From the NCBI GenBank assembly GCA_019639255.1, contig JAHBSF010000027.1:1-63245 (forward strand): a stretch of 63,245 nt of DNA. The letters run 5' to 3'. The position numbers and the translations under genes were made by a program. This document shows, in pieces, positions 19,089-26,822 of the stretch. Within the stretch, counting starts at the first letter, position 1; the number at the start of each line of letters is the position of its first letter. Source of the DNA: Acidobacteriota bacterium (lineage in GTDB: Bacteria; Acidobacteriota; Blastocatellia; RBC074). Under the pieces are notes generated by a model, which was given only the letters and a program-made list of their open reading frames with translations, ran no database searches and had not been told where the DNA came from.

Positions 19089-19186
19089 AGAGAGATAACG
19101 CAACATTCGAAATGAAACGGAAACCACCGAAATATTTCACCTTTTCCGTAATTTTCGTTTCATTTCGAATGTTGCGTTATCTCTCT
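19089..19186. repeat. Family A palindrome with covarying arms
   Basis: Complete copy that departs from the family consensus, yet keeps pairing: the left arm has AACGCAACATTCGAAATG where others have AACGGAACAAACGAAAT, and the right arm carries the exact complement CATTTCGAATGTTGCGTT. Confidence 0.93.
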
Positions 19187-19232
19187 TCCGGTTTCCATAT
19201 CCCAAGCCGTGGTTTAGGATGGCAGCACCGCC

Positions 19233-20591
19233 ATGCGAAACCATATGATCATCGTGTTGTGCGCACTTGCGCTTCTGCCCATCCAGAGCCGCGAGACCAA
19301 TCTCGGGCCGGGCCGCAAATATACGACCGTCGAACGCCTGCAACCCGAACGTTTGCGCGCCGTGCACGAAGACCGCCTGCGATTGCAGCGGCAGCGCCGG
19401 GAGGTGACGCTCAGCACCGGATACCGCGACTTCCGCGCAATACTGCACGCGCACGCCGAAGACGCCTCGCATACGGGAGGCACGCGGCCGGAACTTCTTG
19501 CCGCCGCCCTTCGCACAAACGTGCACATCATCATGCTTACCGATCACGTGCGCCCGCAACGCGATTTCATCGACGACAGTTGGCGCGGGCTGCGCCAGGG
19601 CGTGCTGTTTATTCCGGGCGCCGAGGCCGAAGGCTTTCTCGCCTACCCGCAGCGCTCGATAAAGAACGAAAAATTCTCAGGCCGCGAAGACTACATTGCG
19701 CTCATCAAACGCGACGGCGGAAACATATTTCTCTCGCACGTAGAAGAAAAGGCGGACTGGGCCACCGGCGGTCTTGACGGACTGGAAATCTACAACCATC
19801 ACTCGGACCTGCTCGACGAGCGTGAATTTCTGAGATGGCTGCGCGAAGCGCTCGCCGATCCCGACCGTTTGCGCCTGCTGCAGAACGCGCTGGCCTATTA
19901 TCCGCAGGAATTCTTCGGCGTTACGCAGGATTACCTCACTCCGATCATCGCCAAATGGGATCGCGATCTTCAGTCCCACCCGCTTACCGGAGTCGCAGCA
20001 AACGACTGCCATCATAATCAGGGCTACATCATCCGCGTCGCCGCGTCTGACGCAATCGAAATCAGCGAACGCGTCGATCCCGGCCCGCCGCGCCGCGTCA
20101 CTACAAAACAATCCCCGCGAATCGCCGAACTGATCGGCGACCGCAAGCCGGGCGACGTTATCACCGAACTCGATTTCGATCCCTACGAACGCAGCCTCGG
20201 TTATGTCACGACGCACATCCTTGCGCGCAACCTCACCGAAAGCGACGTGCGCGAGGCGCTGCGCTCGGGCCGCGCCTATGTGTCGCACGACTGGCTTGCG
20301 GACCCGACCGGGTTCGCATTCCTCGCCACCCGCAGCCGGAGCGACGACCCCGTTGCGGTAATGGGAGGTGAAACGGCGCACGCCGACGGATTGACGCTGC
20401 GCGTTGCGGCGCCCGTGGCCGGACATATACGGCTGTTGCATAACGGCAAGGTAATCACTGAACGCAGCGCCGAAAGCCTGGACTGGACGGTTAAAGAGCC
20501 GGGAGTTTATCGTGTCGAAATATGGCTCGAAGTGGACCAGGAGCGCCGCCCATGGATATATTCGAACTCCATTCGCGTGCGGCCAATGTAG
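19233..20591 (+). CDS. Secreted PHP-domain metal-dependent hydrolase
   Basis: Encodes 452 residues with a signal peptide (about 1-20). Metal-binding motifs of the PHP superfamily appear in order: LHAHAED (HxH) near residue 72, MLTDHV, PGAEAEGF, FLSHVEEK and AANDCHHN. This fold hydrolyses phosphoesters. The last 110 residues form a beta-sandwich-like region (RVAAPVAGHIRLLHNGKVI). It is followed 40 nt later by a PmoA-family gene. Export suggests a role in scavenging extracellular phosphoesters, but the substrate is not evident. Confidence 0.8.
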   Translation: MRNHMIIVLCALALLPIQSRETNLGPGRKYTTVERLQPERLRAVHEDRLRLQRQRREVTLSTGYRDFRAILHAHAEDASHTGGTRPELLAAALRTNVHIIMLTDHVRPQRDFIDDSWRGLRQGVLFIPGAEAEGFLAYPQRSIKNEKFSGREDYIALIKRDGGNIFLSHVEEKADWATGGLDGLEIYNHHSDLLDEREFLRWLREALADPDRLRLLQNALAYYPQEFFGVTQDYLTPIIAKWDRDLQSHPLTGVAANDCHHNQGYIIRVAASDAIEISERVDPGPPRRVTTKQSPRIAELIGDRKPGDVITELDFDPYERSLGYVTTHILARNLTESDVREALRSGRAYVSHDWLADPTGFAFLATRSRSDDPVAVMGGETAHADGLTLRVAAPVAGHIRLLHNGKVITERSAESLDWTVKEPGVYRVEIWLEVDQERRPWIYSNSIRVRPM

Positions 20592-20631
20592 CGCGGATAA
20601 AGGAGCAATGAAGAATACCGGAGAAAGACGC

Positions 20632-21831
20632 ATGAAAATCCTCAGTGCGGTGATCGCCCTGGTCGCCGGTGTTGTGCTTTCCGCACTTGGCGCATCCTCG
20701 TTGCAGATCGTCAGATTCATAGAAGTCTCGGCCGGGCCGCTCCATCGGCGCAACGCCATAGTTCCCTTTTCGCTGCCGCGCGGCACTGCCGATACCTATA
20801 CGCTGCGCGATGAAAAAGGCGCGATGCTGCCGCTTCAGGTAGATGAAACCGGACGCGCCGTGTTCATCATTCCGGAACTTGCGGCGAACATCACGCGCAA
20901 ATACCAACTGATCGACCGCAAAAACACGGCCAAAGGCGTAGAGGCGGTACGCGACGGCGGATTGCTGAAACTGCGCGCCGATGGACGCGAACTGATCGCA
21001 TATCGCGCCGACGAGGGGCGCGAGCCGCCCGAGGCAAAACCCGTATTCCGTCGCGGCGGTTACATTCATCCGATTCATTCCCCGTCGGGCACGGTGATTT
21101 CCGACGACTATCCGCCGAATCACTGGCACCATCACGGTGTATGGTTCGCCTGGACGCGCACGGAATTTGAAGACCGCAAGCCCGACTTCTGGAACGTGGG
21201 CGACGGCACGGGACGCGTGGATTTCGTCGCTCTGGACAAAAGCTGGGGCGGACCCGTACACGCGGGATTCCGCTCGCGGCATCATTATGTAGACCTCGGC
21301 GGCGGCGCGGAAAAAACCGCGCTCGATGAAGTCTGGGAAGTCGCAGCCTACGCCGCAGGGCGCGGACATACGATGTTCGACCTGATTGCAACGCAGGAAT
21401 GTGCAACCGCAAACCCGCTCATACTGCCCGAATACCGTTACGGCGGCATGGGATTTCGCGGTCATCGCCAATGGGACGGCAAGGACAATGCATTCTTTCT
21501 GACATCGGAAGGAAAGACCCGCGCAGACGGGCACGCGACGCGCGCGCGCTGGTGCCGCATAAGCGGACGCATAGACGGCAAGCTGTATTCGATCGCGATT
21601 CTCGATCATCCGGAAAACTTCCGTGCGCCGCAGCCGATGCGCATTCATCCTACCGAACCGTTTTTCAACTTCGCGCCGTCGCTTATGGGAGACTGGCGAA
21701 TCAACCCGGGCGAGCCTTACATATCGCGTTATCGTTATGTAGTATTCGACGGCGAACCCGATCCGGCGGAACTCGACCGGTTGTGGAATGATTATGCAAA
21801 ACCGCCGCAGGTAAGGACGCTGACGAAATAA
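20632..21831 (+). CDS. PmoA-family (DUF6807) secreted protein
   Basis: Encodes 399 residues from the ATG at 20632, with GGAG eight bases upstream; an ATG at 20608 is possible but its ribosome site is too close. A signal peptide or anchor is at about 1-23. Family marks are NHWHHHGVWFAWT, the long sheet region ending PEYRYGGMGFRG, and ILDHPENFRAPQPMR. Despite its Pfam name this family is not methane monooxygenase; it is frequent beside Gfo/Idh oxidoreductases and sugar-catabolism genes of Acidobacteriota, Bacteroidota and Planctomycetota. Biochemical function is not established. It forms a probable operon with the PHP gene. Confidence 0.82.
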   Translation: MKILSAVIALVAGVVLSALGASSLQIVRFIEVSAGPLHRRNAIVPFSLPRGTADTYTLRDEKGAMLPLQVDETGRAVFIIPELAANITRKYQLIDRKNTAKGVEAVRDGGLLKLRADGRELIAYRADEGREPPEAKPVFRRGGYIHPIHSPSGTVISDDYPPNHWHHHGVWFAWTRTEFEDRKPDFWNVGDGTGRVDFVALDKSWGGPVHAGFRSRHHYVDLGGGAEKTALDEVWEVAAYAAGRGHTMFDLIATQECATANPLILPEYRYGGMGFRGHRQWDGKDNAFFLTSEGKTRADGHATRARWCRISGRIDGKLYSIAILDHPENFRAPQPMRIHPTEPFFNFAPSLMGDWRINPGEPYISRYRYVVFDGEPDPAELDRLWNDYAKPPQVRTLTK

Positions 21832-21916
21832 ACCGTCGACGCATACGGCAAACAACGATTTATCGAAACAATGAAACGAGTATAGCCCACTTGACCACAG
21901 GTATAGCCTTCAATTT

Positions 21917-22405
21917 ATGAAGCCAAAGGTCTACATCGAAACCTCCATCCCAACCTTCTATCACGAGATTCGTACAGAGCCCGATATGGAAGCGCGCAGG
22001 CAGTGGACACGCCAATGGTGGAATAATGCCAGTGATGACTACTCGCTTGTAACTAGTGTAGCGGTTCTCGACGAACTTAATCGCGGCAATTACAAGAATA
22101 AAGAGAAGGCCATTGAATTGATAGACAATCTGCCGCTGCTACCCGTTGAGGATGCAATTGCTGAGGTAGTTGAGGCATACATACAGCATAAGGTAATGCC
22201 GAAAGATCCTGTTGGAGATGCGTTTCATTTAGCTTTGGCTTCCTATCACAAATGCGATTTTCTACTAACGTGGAACTGCCGCCATCTTGCGAATGCAAAC
22301 AAGTTTGGTCATATCATGCGCGTAAATGCCCTTCTTGGATTGTATAATCCGCTGCTTGTTACACCGTTAGAACTAATCGGAGGACAAAATGAAATCGAAG
22401 GATGA
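21917..22405 (+). CDS. PIN-domain protein, probable VapC-family toxin
   Basis: Encodes 162 residues. PIN folds are Mg-dependent ribonucleases. The acidic cluster is visible: VYIETSIPTF at the N-terminus, LDELNRG in the middle, then KDPVGDAFHLALAS and LTWNCRHLAN towards the C-terminus. The gene overlaps a 61-residue gene by 17 nt, the usual sign of a toxin-antitoxin pair, here with the toxin first. Base composition is visibly AT-richer than the flanking genes, and codon choice differs, suggesting horizontal arrival. The target RNA is unknown. Confidence 0.82.
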   Translation: MKPKVYIETSIPTFYHEIRTEPDMEARRQWTRQWWNNASDDYSLVTSVAVLDELNRGNYKNKEKAIELIDNLPLLPVEDAIAEVVEAYIQHKVMPKDPVGDAFHLALASYHKCDFLLTWNCRHLANANKFGHIMRVNALLGLYNPLLVTPLELIGGQNEIEG

Positions 22406-22574
22406 TCCGACAATAACGAGGATAAGGGAAGCGCGGCGCCGAGTTTCTGAGGAGTGTGAGCATGACCCGCGAAGGGTAGTCGCGTATTACAGCAAGCTGC
22501 AAAAGAAGTACCAGGATAGAATTCTAAGTGACTCAAAAGAAGAAACGCCCCCCCTTGAACCCCTCAAAGTCTAA
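22389..22574 (+). CDS. Small partner protein of the PIN toxin (probable antitoxin)
   Basis: Encodes 61 residues, MKSKDDPTITRIREARRRVS at the start, highly charged and predicted helical. It starts inside the 3' end of the PIN gene, with GGAGGA just upstream of its ATG. I recall similar small proteins next to PIN genes in cyanobacteria and Acidobacteriota, usually annotated as hypothetical. There is no recognisable DNA-binding domain such as AbrB or RHH, so autoregulation is not obvious. Confidence 0.7.
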   Translation: MKSKDDPTITRIREARRRVSEECEHDPRRVVAYYSKLQKKYQDRILSDSKEETPPLEPLKV

Positions 22575-22680
22575 CAATGTGTTCGACCAGAGCGCGCGAA
22601 CCGAGTCTTGCAGGATTTCTTTCAGTGCCGCTCGCGCACCTGGTCTGCACGGGCGTTCGGCCTCGTGCCTCATAGTCGCG

Positions 22681-22770
22681 ATGAAACACTGTCTCGCTTT
22701 CTTCCTTCACTTCACGTTGCTCACCGCTTCGCCGGTCCCTGCACAGCAGAAAATGGTGCGGAACTTATGA
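22681..22770 (+). pseudogene. Possible gene fragment: orphan signal peptide before gmhA
   Basis: A 29-codon frame starting MKHCLAFFLHF reads like a complete signal peptide with cleavage near PVPAQQ, then stops. Its TGA overlaps the gmhA ATG (ATGA). It may be the remains of a secreted-protein gene, or a leader peptide that couples translation into gmhA. Confidence 0.35.
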
Positions 22771-23369
22771 TTGAACAGATTGAACAGATCGACAAGATAG
22801 AAAAAATAAGGCGAATGGCGGCCGAAAGCGCGCAGGCGCGCGCGCGCTTCTTCGAGAGTTCGGCCGCAGCGGTGGCGCGGGCCGCGGATCTGATCGTAGA
22901 CGCCCTGCGCGCGGGCGGAAAGCTGCTCATCTTCGGCAACGGCGGATCGGCCGCCGACGCGCAGCACATAGCCGCCGAACTCGCCTTTCGCATGGGCCGC
23001 GAACGACCCGCCATCGCCGCGCTTGCGCTCACTACCGATACCTCGCTTCTTACCGCCGTCAGCAACGACCACGCATTCGACCACGTTTTTGCGCGGCAAT
23101 TGCAGGCGCTCGGACGCAGCGGCGACGTTGTGCTTGCAATCTCTACGAGCGGCAATTCGACGAACGTAATCATCGCCGTGGAAGAAGCCCGGAGAATGGG
23201 ACTGAAAACCATCGGACTGCTCGGCAACGACGGTGGGCGCGCAGCGGCGCTTGTGGATCTTGCGCTCGTAATCCCTCACGGCGAGACGCCGCGCATTCAG
23301 GAAGTGCACATAGAGATCGGCCATATCCTGTGTCAACTGATCGAGGACGAACTGTTCCCTGCTGACTGA
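22767..23369 (+). CDS. gmhA: Sedoheptulose-7-phosphate isomerase (GmhA-like SIS protein)
   Basis: Encodes 200 residues from the ATG at 22767. It is a single SIS domain: LIFGNGGSAADAQHIAAEL (residues about 49-67) is the phosphosugar-binding loop, SNDHAFDHVFARQL and ISTSGNSTNVI follow, and VHIEIGHILCQLIED near the end supplies the catalytic histidine region. These are GmhA hallmarks: conversion of sedoheptulose 7-phosphate to D-glycero-manno-heptose 7-phosphate for LPS core or glycoconjugates. The later enzymes hldE and gmhB are not in the window. The next gene starts 13 nt later, so the two are probably cotranscribed. Confidence 0.88.
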   Translation: MIEQIEQIDKIEKIRRMAAESAQARARFFESSAAAVARAADLIVDALRAGGKLLIFGNGGSAADAQHIAAELAFRMGRERPAIAALALTTDTSLLTAVSNDHAFDHVFARQLQALGRSGDVVLAISTSGNSTNVIIAVEEARRMGLKTIGLLGNDGGRAAALVDLALVIPHGETPRIQEVHIEIGHILCQLIEDELFPAD

Positions 23370-23382
23370 AGATTCGCCGCGT

Positions 23383-24354
23383 ATGTCCATCTATTCGCAG
23401 AAACCGATCGACCTTGCCGGCATATCCACCTACCCGCTCGATTCGCGCCCGAGCAAGGTTTCAGTCAATGACTTCGCACGGCCGCTGACGGACGGCGAGG
23501 TTTCGGGCGTTGCGGCTCTGATTGATTCGCTGCCGCGCATGCTCGGAGCCGACGACCTGCGCTCAGTTGCGCGCGCAATCGTCGCGGCGCGCGCCGCTAA
23601 ACGCGCAATCATATGGGGACTCGGCGGACACGTAATCAAAACGGGGCTTGCTCCCATAGTGACCGATCTTGCGCAGCGCGGTTTCGTCACCGCCGTGGCG
23701 ATGAACGGCTCCGGCATAATCCACGATTTCGAAATCGCGCTTGCGGGCACTACGTCGGAAGACGTGGATGAAGCGCTCGGTTCGGGTTCATTCGGCATGG
23801 CCGAAGAAACCGGGCGCTTGATCAACGAAGCGATAAAGCGCGGCGCGGCCGATCAACTCGGCATAGGCGAGGCGATCGGGCGCACGCTTGCGGAAATCTC
23901 GCCGAAATTCGCCGAATACTCCCTGCTGCACGCGGCATACAAAATGCGGATTCCCGTTACAGTACACGTTACGGTCGGAACCGATATCGTTCATCTGCAT
24001 CCGCAGGCGGACGGTGCGGCAATTGGCGAGGCATCGCATCGCGACTTCAGGTTGTTTACCTCGCTCGTTAAGGGAATGAGCGGGGGCGGAGTTTATCTCA
24101 ACGTGGGTTCGGCCGTAACGCTGCCCGAAGTGTTTCTGAAAGCCGTAACCGTGGTGCGGAATATGGGCGATGAACTGCGCGGGCTGACTACGGTGAATTG
24201 CGATTTTCTCCAGCACTACCGGCCGTTGACGAATGTAGTGCGAAGGCCCGTTGCGGGCGGAGCTGGGCGCGGCTACAGTCTGACCGGACATCACGAGCTG
24301 ATGTTGCCGCTTCTGGCGGCGGCGGTTAGATCGCTGAGGGGGAAAGAGAGATAA
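23383..24354 (+). CDS. Deoxyhypusine-synthase-like protein of unknown function
   Basis: Encodes 323 residues. The architecture resembles the NAD-binding deoxyhypusine synthase fold: AIIWGLGGHVIKTGLAPIV, then AMNGSGIIHDFEIAL (compare the GG-x-E/H-DF segment of the true enzyme), then a long helical middle and IPVTVHVTVGTDIVHLHP. The active-site lysine motif of real deoxyhypusine synthases near the C-terminus is not apparent; this stretch reads RRPVAGGAGRGYSLTGHHE. Bacteria lack eIF5A, so another substrate is likely. Cotranscription with gmhA points to sugar or nucleotide-sugar metabolism, an inference only. The final codons (GKER-stop) are written by a family A repeat. Confidence 0.6.
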   Translation: MSIYSQKPIDLAGISTYPLDSRPSKVSVNDFARPLTDGEVSGVAALIDSLPRMLGADDLRSVARAIVAARAAKRAIIWGLGGHVIKTGLAPIVTDLAQRGFVTAVAMNGSGIIHDFEIALAGTTSEDVDEALGSGSFGMAEETGRLINEAIKRGAADQLGIGEAIGRTLAEISPKFAEYSLLHAAYKMRIPVTVHVTVGTDIVHLHPQADGAAIGEASHRDFRLFTSLVKGMSGGGVYLNVGSAVTLPEVFLKAVTVVRNMGDELRGLTTVNCDFLQHYRPLTNVVRRPVAGGAGRGYSLTGHHELMLPLLAAAVRSLRGKER

Positions 24355-24440
24355 CGGAACAAACGAAAATGTACGGAACAAACGGAAAGTTTGATGGTTT
24401 CCGTGTTTTTCGTCTATTTCCGTTTGTTCCGTTATCTCTT
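24345..24440. repeat. Family A palindrome that supplies a stop codon
   Basis: Complete copy. The first bases AGAGAGATAA form the last codons and the TAA stop of the preceding gene, so the element overlaps the coding region. Confidence 0.92.
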
Positions 24441-24465
24441 TCGCACTCAGCACTCAGCACTTCCA

Positions 24466-24474
24466 TGCTATAGT
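24466..24474 (+). promoter_or_regulatory. Candidate extended -10 promoter
   Basis: TGCTATAGT (extended -10 with TATAGT) about 40 nt before the zinc-ribbon gene, just past a family A element and two CTCAGCA units. No clear -35 is seen. Confidence 0.35.
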
Positions 24475-24512
24475 GACGCCTCGTTCAAAATCCGTTCAAA
24501 CAGGAATACTCT

Positions 24513-25022
24513 ATGCCTTATTGTCCATCCTGCGGATCTGAGTTCCGCACCGGTTTTCAACTCTGCAATACGTGCAACGTCGCGCTCGTGGCCTCGCTCG
24601 ATGAACCCGAAGAGATCGAACCGGATGCCCCGGAACCCGACGACGATAATCCTCTGCACCTTCTGGGAACTTTGACCGACGAGGGGCAGGCGACGCTGAT
24701 ACGAAGGCTTCTCGATGAAGCCGCGATCCCCTCGATTGTGCAGGGCGGGCACGCGCCGCAGATCGGCGGATGCACGCCGTGGCGCGTATACGTCGACGAG
24801 GATTACCTGGAAGCCGCGCGCGAAACACTCGCATCATTTCAGGCGCCCACGTTAATTACGGGGCAGATCGAGGGAGCGCTCGGCCGGTTTGAAAACGAAC
24901 TCGCGCAACTCGGCCGCCAGCGTCGCGACGCGCAAGCGCATATACAGTCGATCCGCCAGTCCATCGACAGGTTGCGCAGAGAACTCGGCGAACTCAATAA
25001 ACAGCTTGACGAACACGACTGA
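24513..25022 (+). CDS. Zinc-ribbon DUF2007 protein with C-terminal coiled coil
   Basis: Encodes 169 residues. Residues 4-21 form a zinc ribbon (CPSCGSEF then CNTC). Residues about 46-107 resemble DUF2007, a small 'signal-transducing' domain with RRLLDEAAIPSIVQ and WRVYVDEDYLEAAR. Residues about 115-167 are a continuous heptad-like charged coil. The family has no firm function. It precedes suhB by 51 nt in the same direction. Confidence 0.75.
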   Translation: MPYCPSCGSEFRTGFQLCNTCNVALVASLDEPEEIEPDAPEPDDDNPLHLLGTLTDEGQATLIRRLLDEAAIPSIVQGGHAPQIGGCTPWRVYVDEDYLEAARETLASFQAPTLITGQIEGALGRFENELAQLGRQRRDAQAHIQSIRQSIDRLRRELGELNKQLDEHD

Positions 25023-25073
25023 ACCGATCGTCAAGCTGTTCGGGCGATTTATAGAGGGCGACATACGAAACTA

Positions 25074-25862
25074 ATGAGCGATTCGATAATGGATCTGGCC
25101 CTGCGCGCCGCGCGCGAAGCCGGAGCAATACTCAGAGAGTATCAGCAGCGCGGCTTCGACATAGAGCGCAAGGGCCGGATAAACCTCGTCACTGCGGCCG
25201 ACCGCGCAAGCGAAGATCACATAAAAGCGCTGATTTCCGGGAGTTTTCCCGAACACCGCATACTCGCCGAAGAAAGCGGCGCAAGCGCTGCCGGCAACGA
25301 ATACCGCTGGCTCATAGACCCGCTCGACGGCACGACGAATTTCGCGCACGGGCTGCCGTGCTGGGCCGTATCGATCGGTGTAGAGTACTGCGGCGAGATG
25401 ATCGCAGGCGTGATTTACGATCCCACGCGCGACGAAATGTACGCCGCAGAACGCGGCTCCGGCGCCCGGTGCAACGACCGCTCCATCAGGGTTTCTGAAA
25501 TAGAACATCTGGAAAATTCGCTGCTCGTCACAGGTTTTCCCTACGATGTGCGCGAGCGCATGCACGAGTACCGTCCGGCGTGGGAAGGGTATCTTTCGCG
25601 CGCTCAGGGCGTGCGCAGGCTGGGCGCGGCGGCCGTGGATATGTGTTACGTCGCGTGCGGATACTTCGAGGGGTTCTGGGAATTCGGCCTGCACCCGTGG
25701 GATACGGCGGCGGGGTGGATACTGATCGAGGAAGCCGGGGGCCGGGTTACGCAGCGCGATGGAAGCCGGTTCGACAATTTTGCGCCGAGCATCATCGCTT
25801 CCAACGACCGCGTTCACGAACAGATGCTTGCGGTGCTGCGCGATGAGCCCTCCACACGTTAA
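25074..25862 (+). CDS. suhB: Inositol-1-monophosphatase family protein
   Basis: Encodes 262 residues, standard length. It is a Li-sensitive, Mg-dependent sugar phosphatase fold. Metal ligands appear in ILAEESG, IDPLDGTTNFAHGL (the family signature) and HPWDTAAGWILIEEAGG near the C-terminus. It may act on inositol or other sugar phosphates; E. coli SuhB also takes part in rRNA transcription antitermination, so the symbol is by homology only. Confidence 0.9.
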   Translation: MSDSIMDLALRAAREAGAILREYQQRGFDIERKGRINLVTAADRASEDHIKALISGSFPEHRILAEESGASAAGNEYRWLIDPLDGTTNFAHGLPCWAVSIGVEYCGEMIAGVIYDPTRDEMYAAERGSGARCNDRSIRVSEIEHLENSLLVTGFPYDVRERMHEYRPAWEGYLSRAQGVRRLGAAAVDMCYVACGYFEGFWEFGLHPWDTAAGWILIEEAGGRVTQRDGSRFDNFAPSIIASNDRVHEQMLAVLRDEPSTR

Positions 25863-25870
25863 AACCAGAC

Positions 25871-25905
25871 GACGGAACAAACGAAAATGCACGAAACAAA
25901 CTAAA
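25871..25905. repeat. Family A left arm, interrupted by family B
   Basis: GACGGAACAAACGAAAATG and ACGAAACAAACTAAAT form a left arm with no matching right arm directly after it. Instead a family B element begins, and a short remnant (ending TTATCT) lies on its far side next to the VOC stop codon. Confidence 0.65.
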
Positions 25906-26144
25906 TATTCTGTAAACAAAGTTTTTGAGTTTTTCAGCCGCAGAGCGGCGAAAGATCTGTAGCCTGGTGCGTGAGCGCCAGGTCATCAGAAAAAGAACGT
26001 TTGAGCCCTGAAAGGGCGAAAGATCTTCCGCCCCTCCGGGGCTGGTACGGCTTCTCTACACTCACCCAGGGCTCGCCGCCCTGGGCTACAGATCTTTCGC
26101 CGCTCCGCGGCTGAAAAACTCAAAAACTTTGTTTACAGAGTACT
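25906..26144. repeat. Family B compound hairpin, copy 1
   Basis: About 239 bp. The outer arms (CTGTAAACAAAGTTTTTGAG with its complement, then a GCCGC/GCGGC step and GCGAAAGATCTGTAG with CTACAGATCTTTCGC) enclose three smaller hairpins: CCTGG/CCAGG, AGCCC/GGGCT and CCAGGGC/GCCCTGG. It fills a convergent gap between suhB and the VOC gene. It contains no coding capacity. Confidence 0.9.
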
Positions 26145-26154
26145 AAACGAAATT

Positions 26155-26520
26155 TTATCTAAGTTCGATCATGTTGCCGTCCGGGTCGCGTATGAAGATC
26201 TGTTCGGCTCCGGCGCGTCCGCTGCTGCGCGCGTAAGGCACGCCGAGCGAGTCGAGTTCGCGCGCCGCTTCGTCGAGATCCGGCACTTCGATCGCGATAT
26301 GGCGATCGAACTTCGGCTCGCCCGTATTTCCCGGCAAACGGTCGGTCTGCATCAGGTGCAACTGATGGCCGTTGCCGAGATCGTACCAGCGGCCCGGAAA
26401 TCCGAAATCCGGGCGATCGAGCGTGCGCAGCCCCAGCACCGTTTCGTAGAATTCGGCCGCGCGATCGGCGTCCGCAACCAGAAATCCCGCGTGATGAAAT
26501 CTTGAAATTCTTATCGACAT
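26155..26520 (-). CDS. VOC-superfamily (glyoxalase/dioxygenase fold) protein
   Basis: Encodes 121 residues, one vicinal-oxygen-chelate domain. The first metal histidine is in [23 protein letters not shown] follows, then NGHQLHLMQ, a histidine in RHIAIEV and the terminal glutamate in [10 protein letters not shown], so both beta-alpha-beta-beta-beta halves are intact. It could be a glyoxalase I-like, dioxygenase-like or antibiotic-resistance enzyme; nothing nearby decides. Confidence 0.85.
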   Translation of the reverse strand: MSIRISRFHHAGFLVADADRAAEFYETVLGLRTLDRPDFGFPGRWYDLGNGHQLHLMQTDRLPGNTGEPKFDRHIAIEVPDLDEAARELDSLGVPYARSSGRAGAEQIFIRDPDGNMIELR

Positions 26521-26598
26521 GCGCCGGAATATAGCCCGAAATCGGCTCGATGCACCACTTTAAACCGTGCATTTTTTGAACGTGCTGAAATTTTGTTT

Positions 26599-26627
26599 TT
26601 GACACGCGCAGCGGGTTTCAGTAAGAT
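26599..26627 (+). promoter_or_regulatory. Promoter of the DUF1800-DUF1501 operon
   Basis: TTGACA, a 17-nt spacer and TAAGAT, about 200 nt before the DUF1800 start. It is the only feature I see in the 302-bp gene-free stretch 26521-26822. Confidence 0.6.
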
Positions 26628-26822
26628 GCCTCTCGCCCCTGGACGATGCACTCCGGAATCTCCCGCCCCATCAAGCGATTTACTGAAGAAAATAATCAAA
26701 CTTTCAGAGCAGTTGAATACTCTGAGTTGTTGACATAAGTTTTGCCGGGATTCATCACGCCGAAATCCTGATACAAAAACAGGCCGGAAACTGCCGGGCC
26801 GCGACTTCAGGAGGATGCCTGT

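Noticed and set aside
20632-21831. Particulate methane monooxygenase subunit (family name PmoA)
   Set aside because: The Pfam name is misleading; the sequence has no membrane subunit features and sits among sugar genes.
26730-26758. Second TTGACA before the DUF1800 gene
   Set aside because: At the expected distance the -10 reads CATCAC, which is not a usable promoter element.
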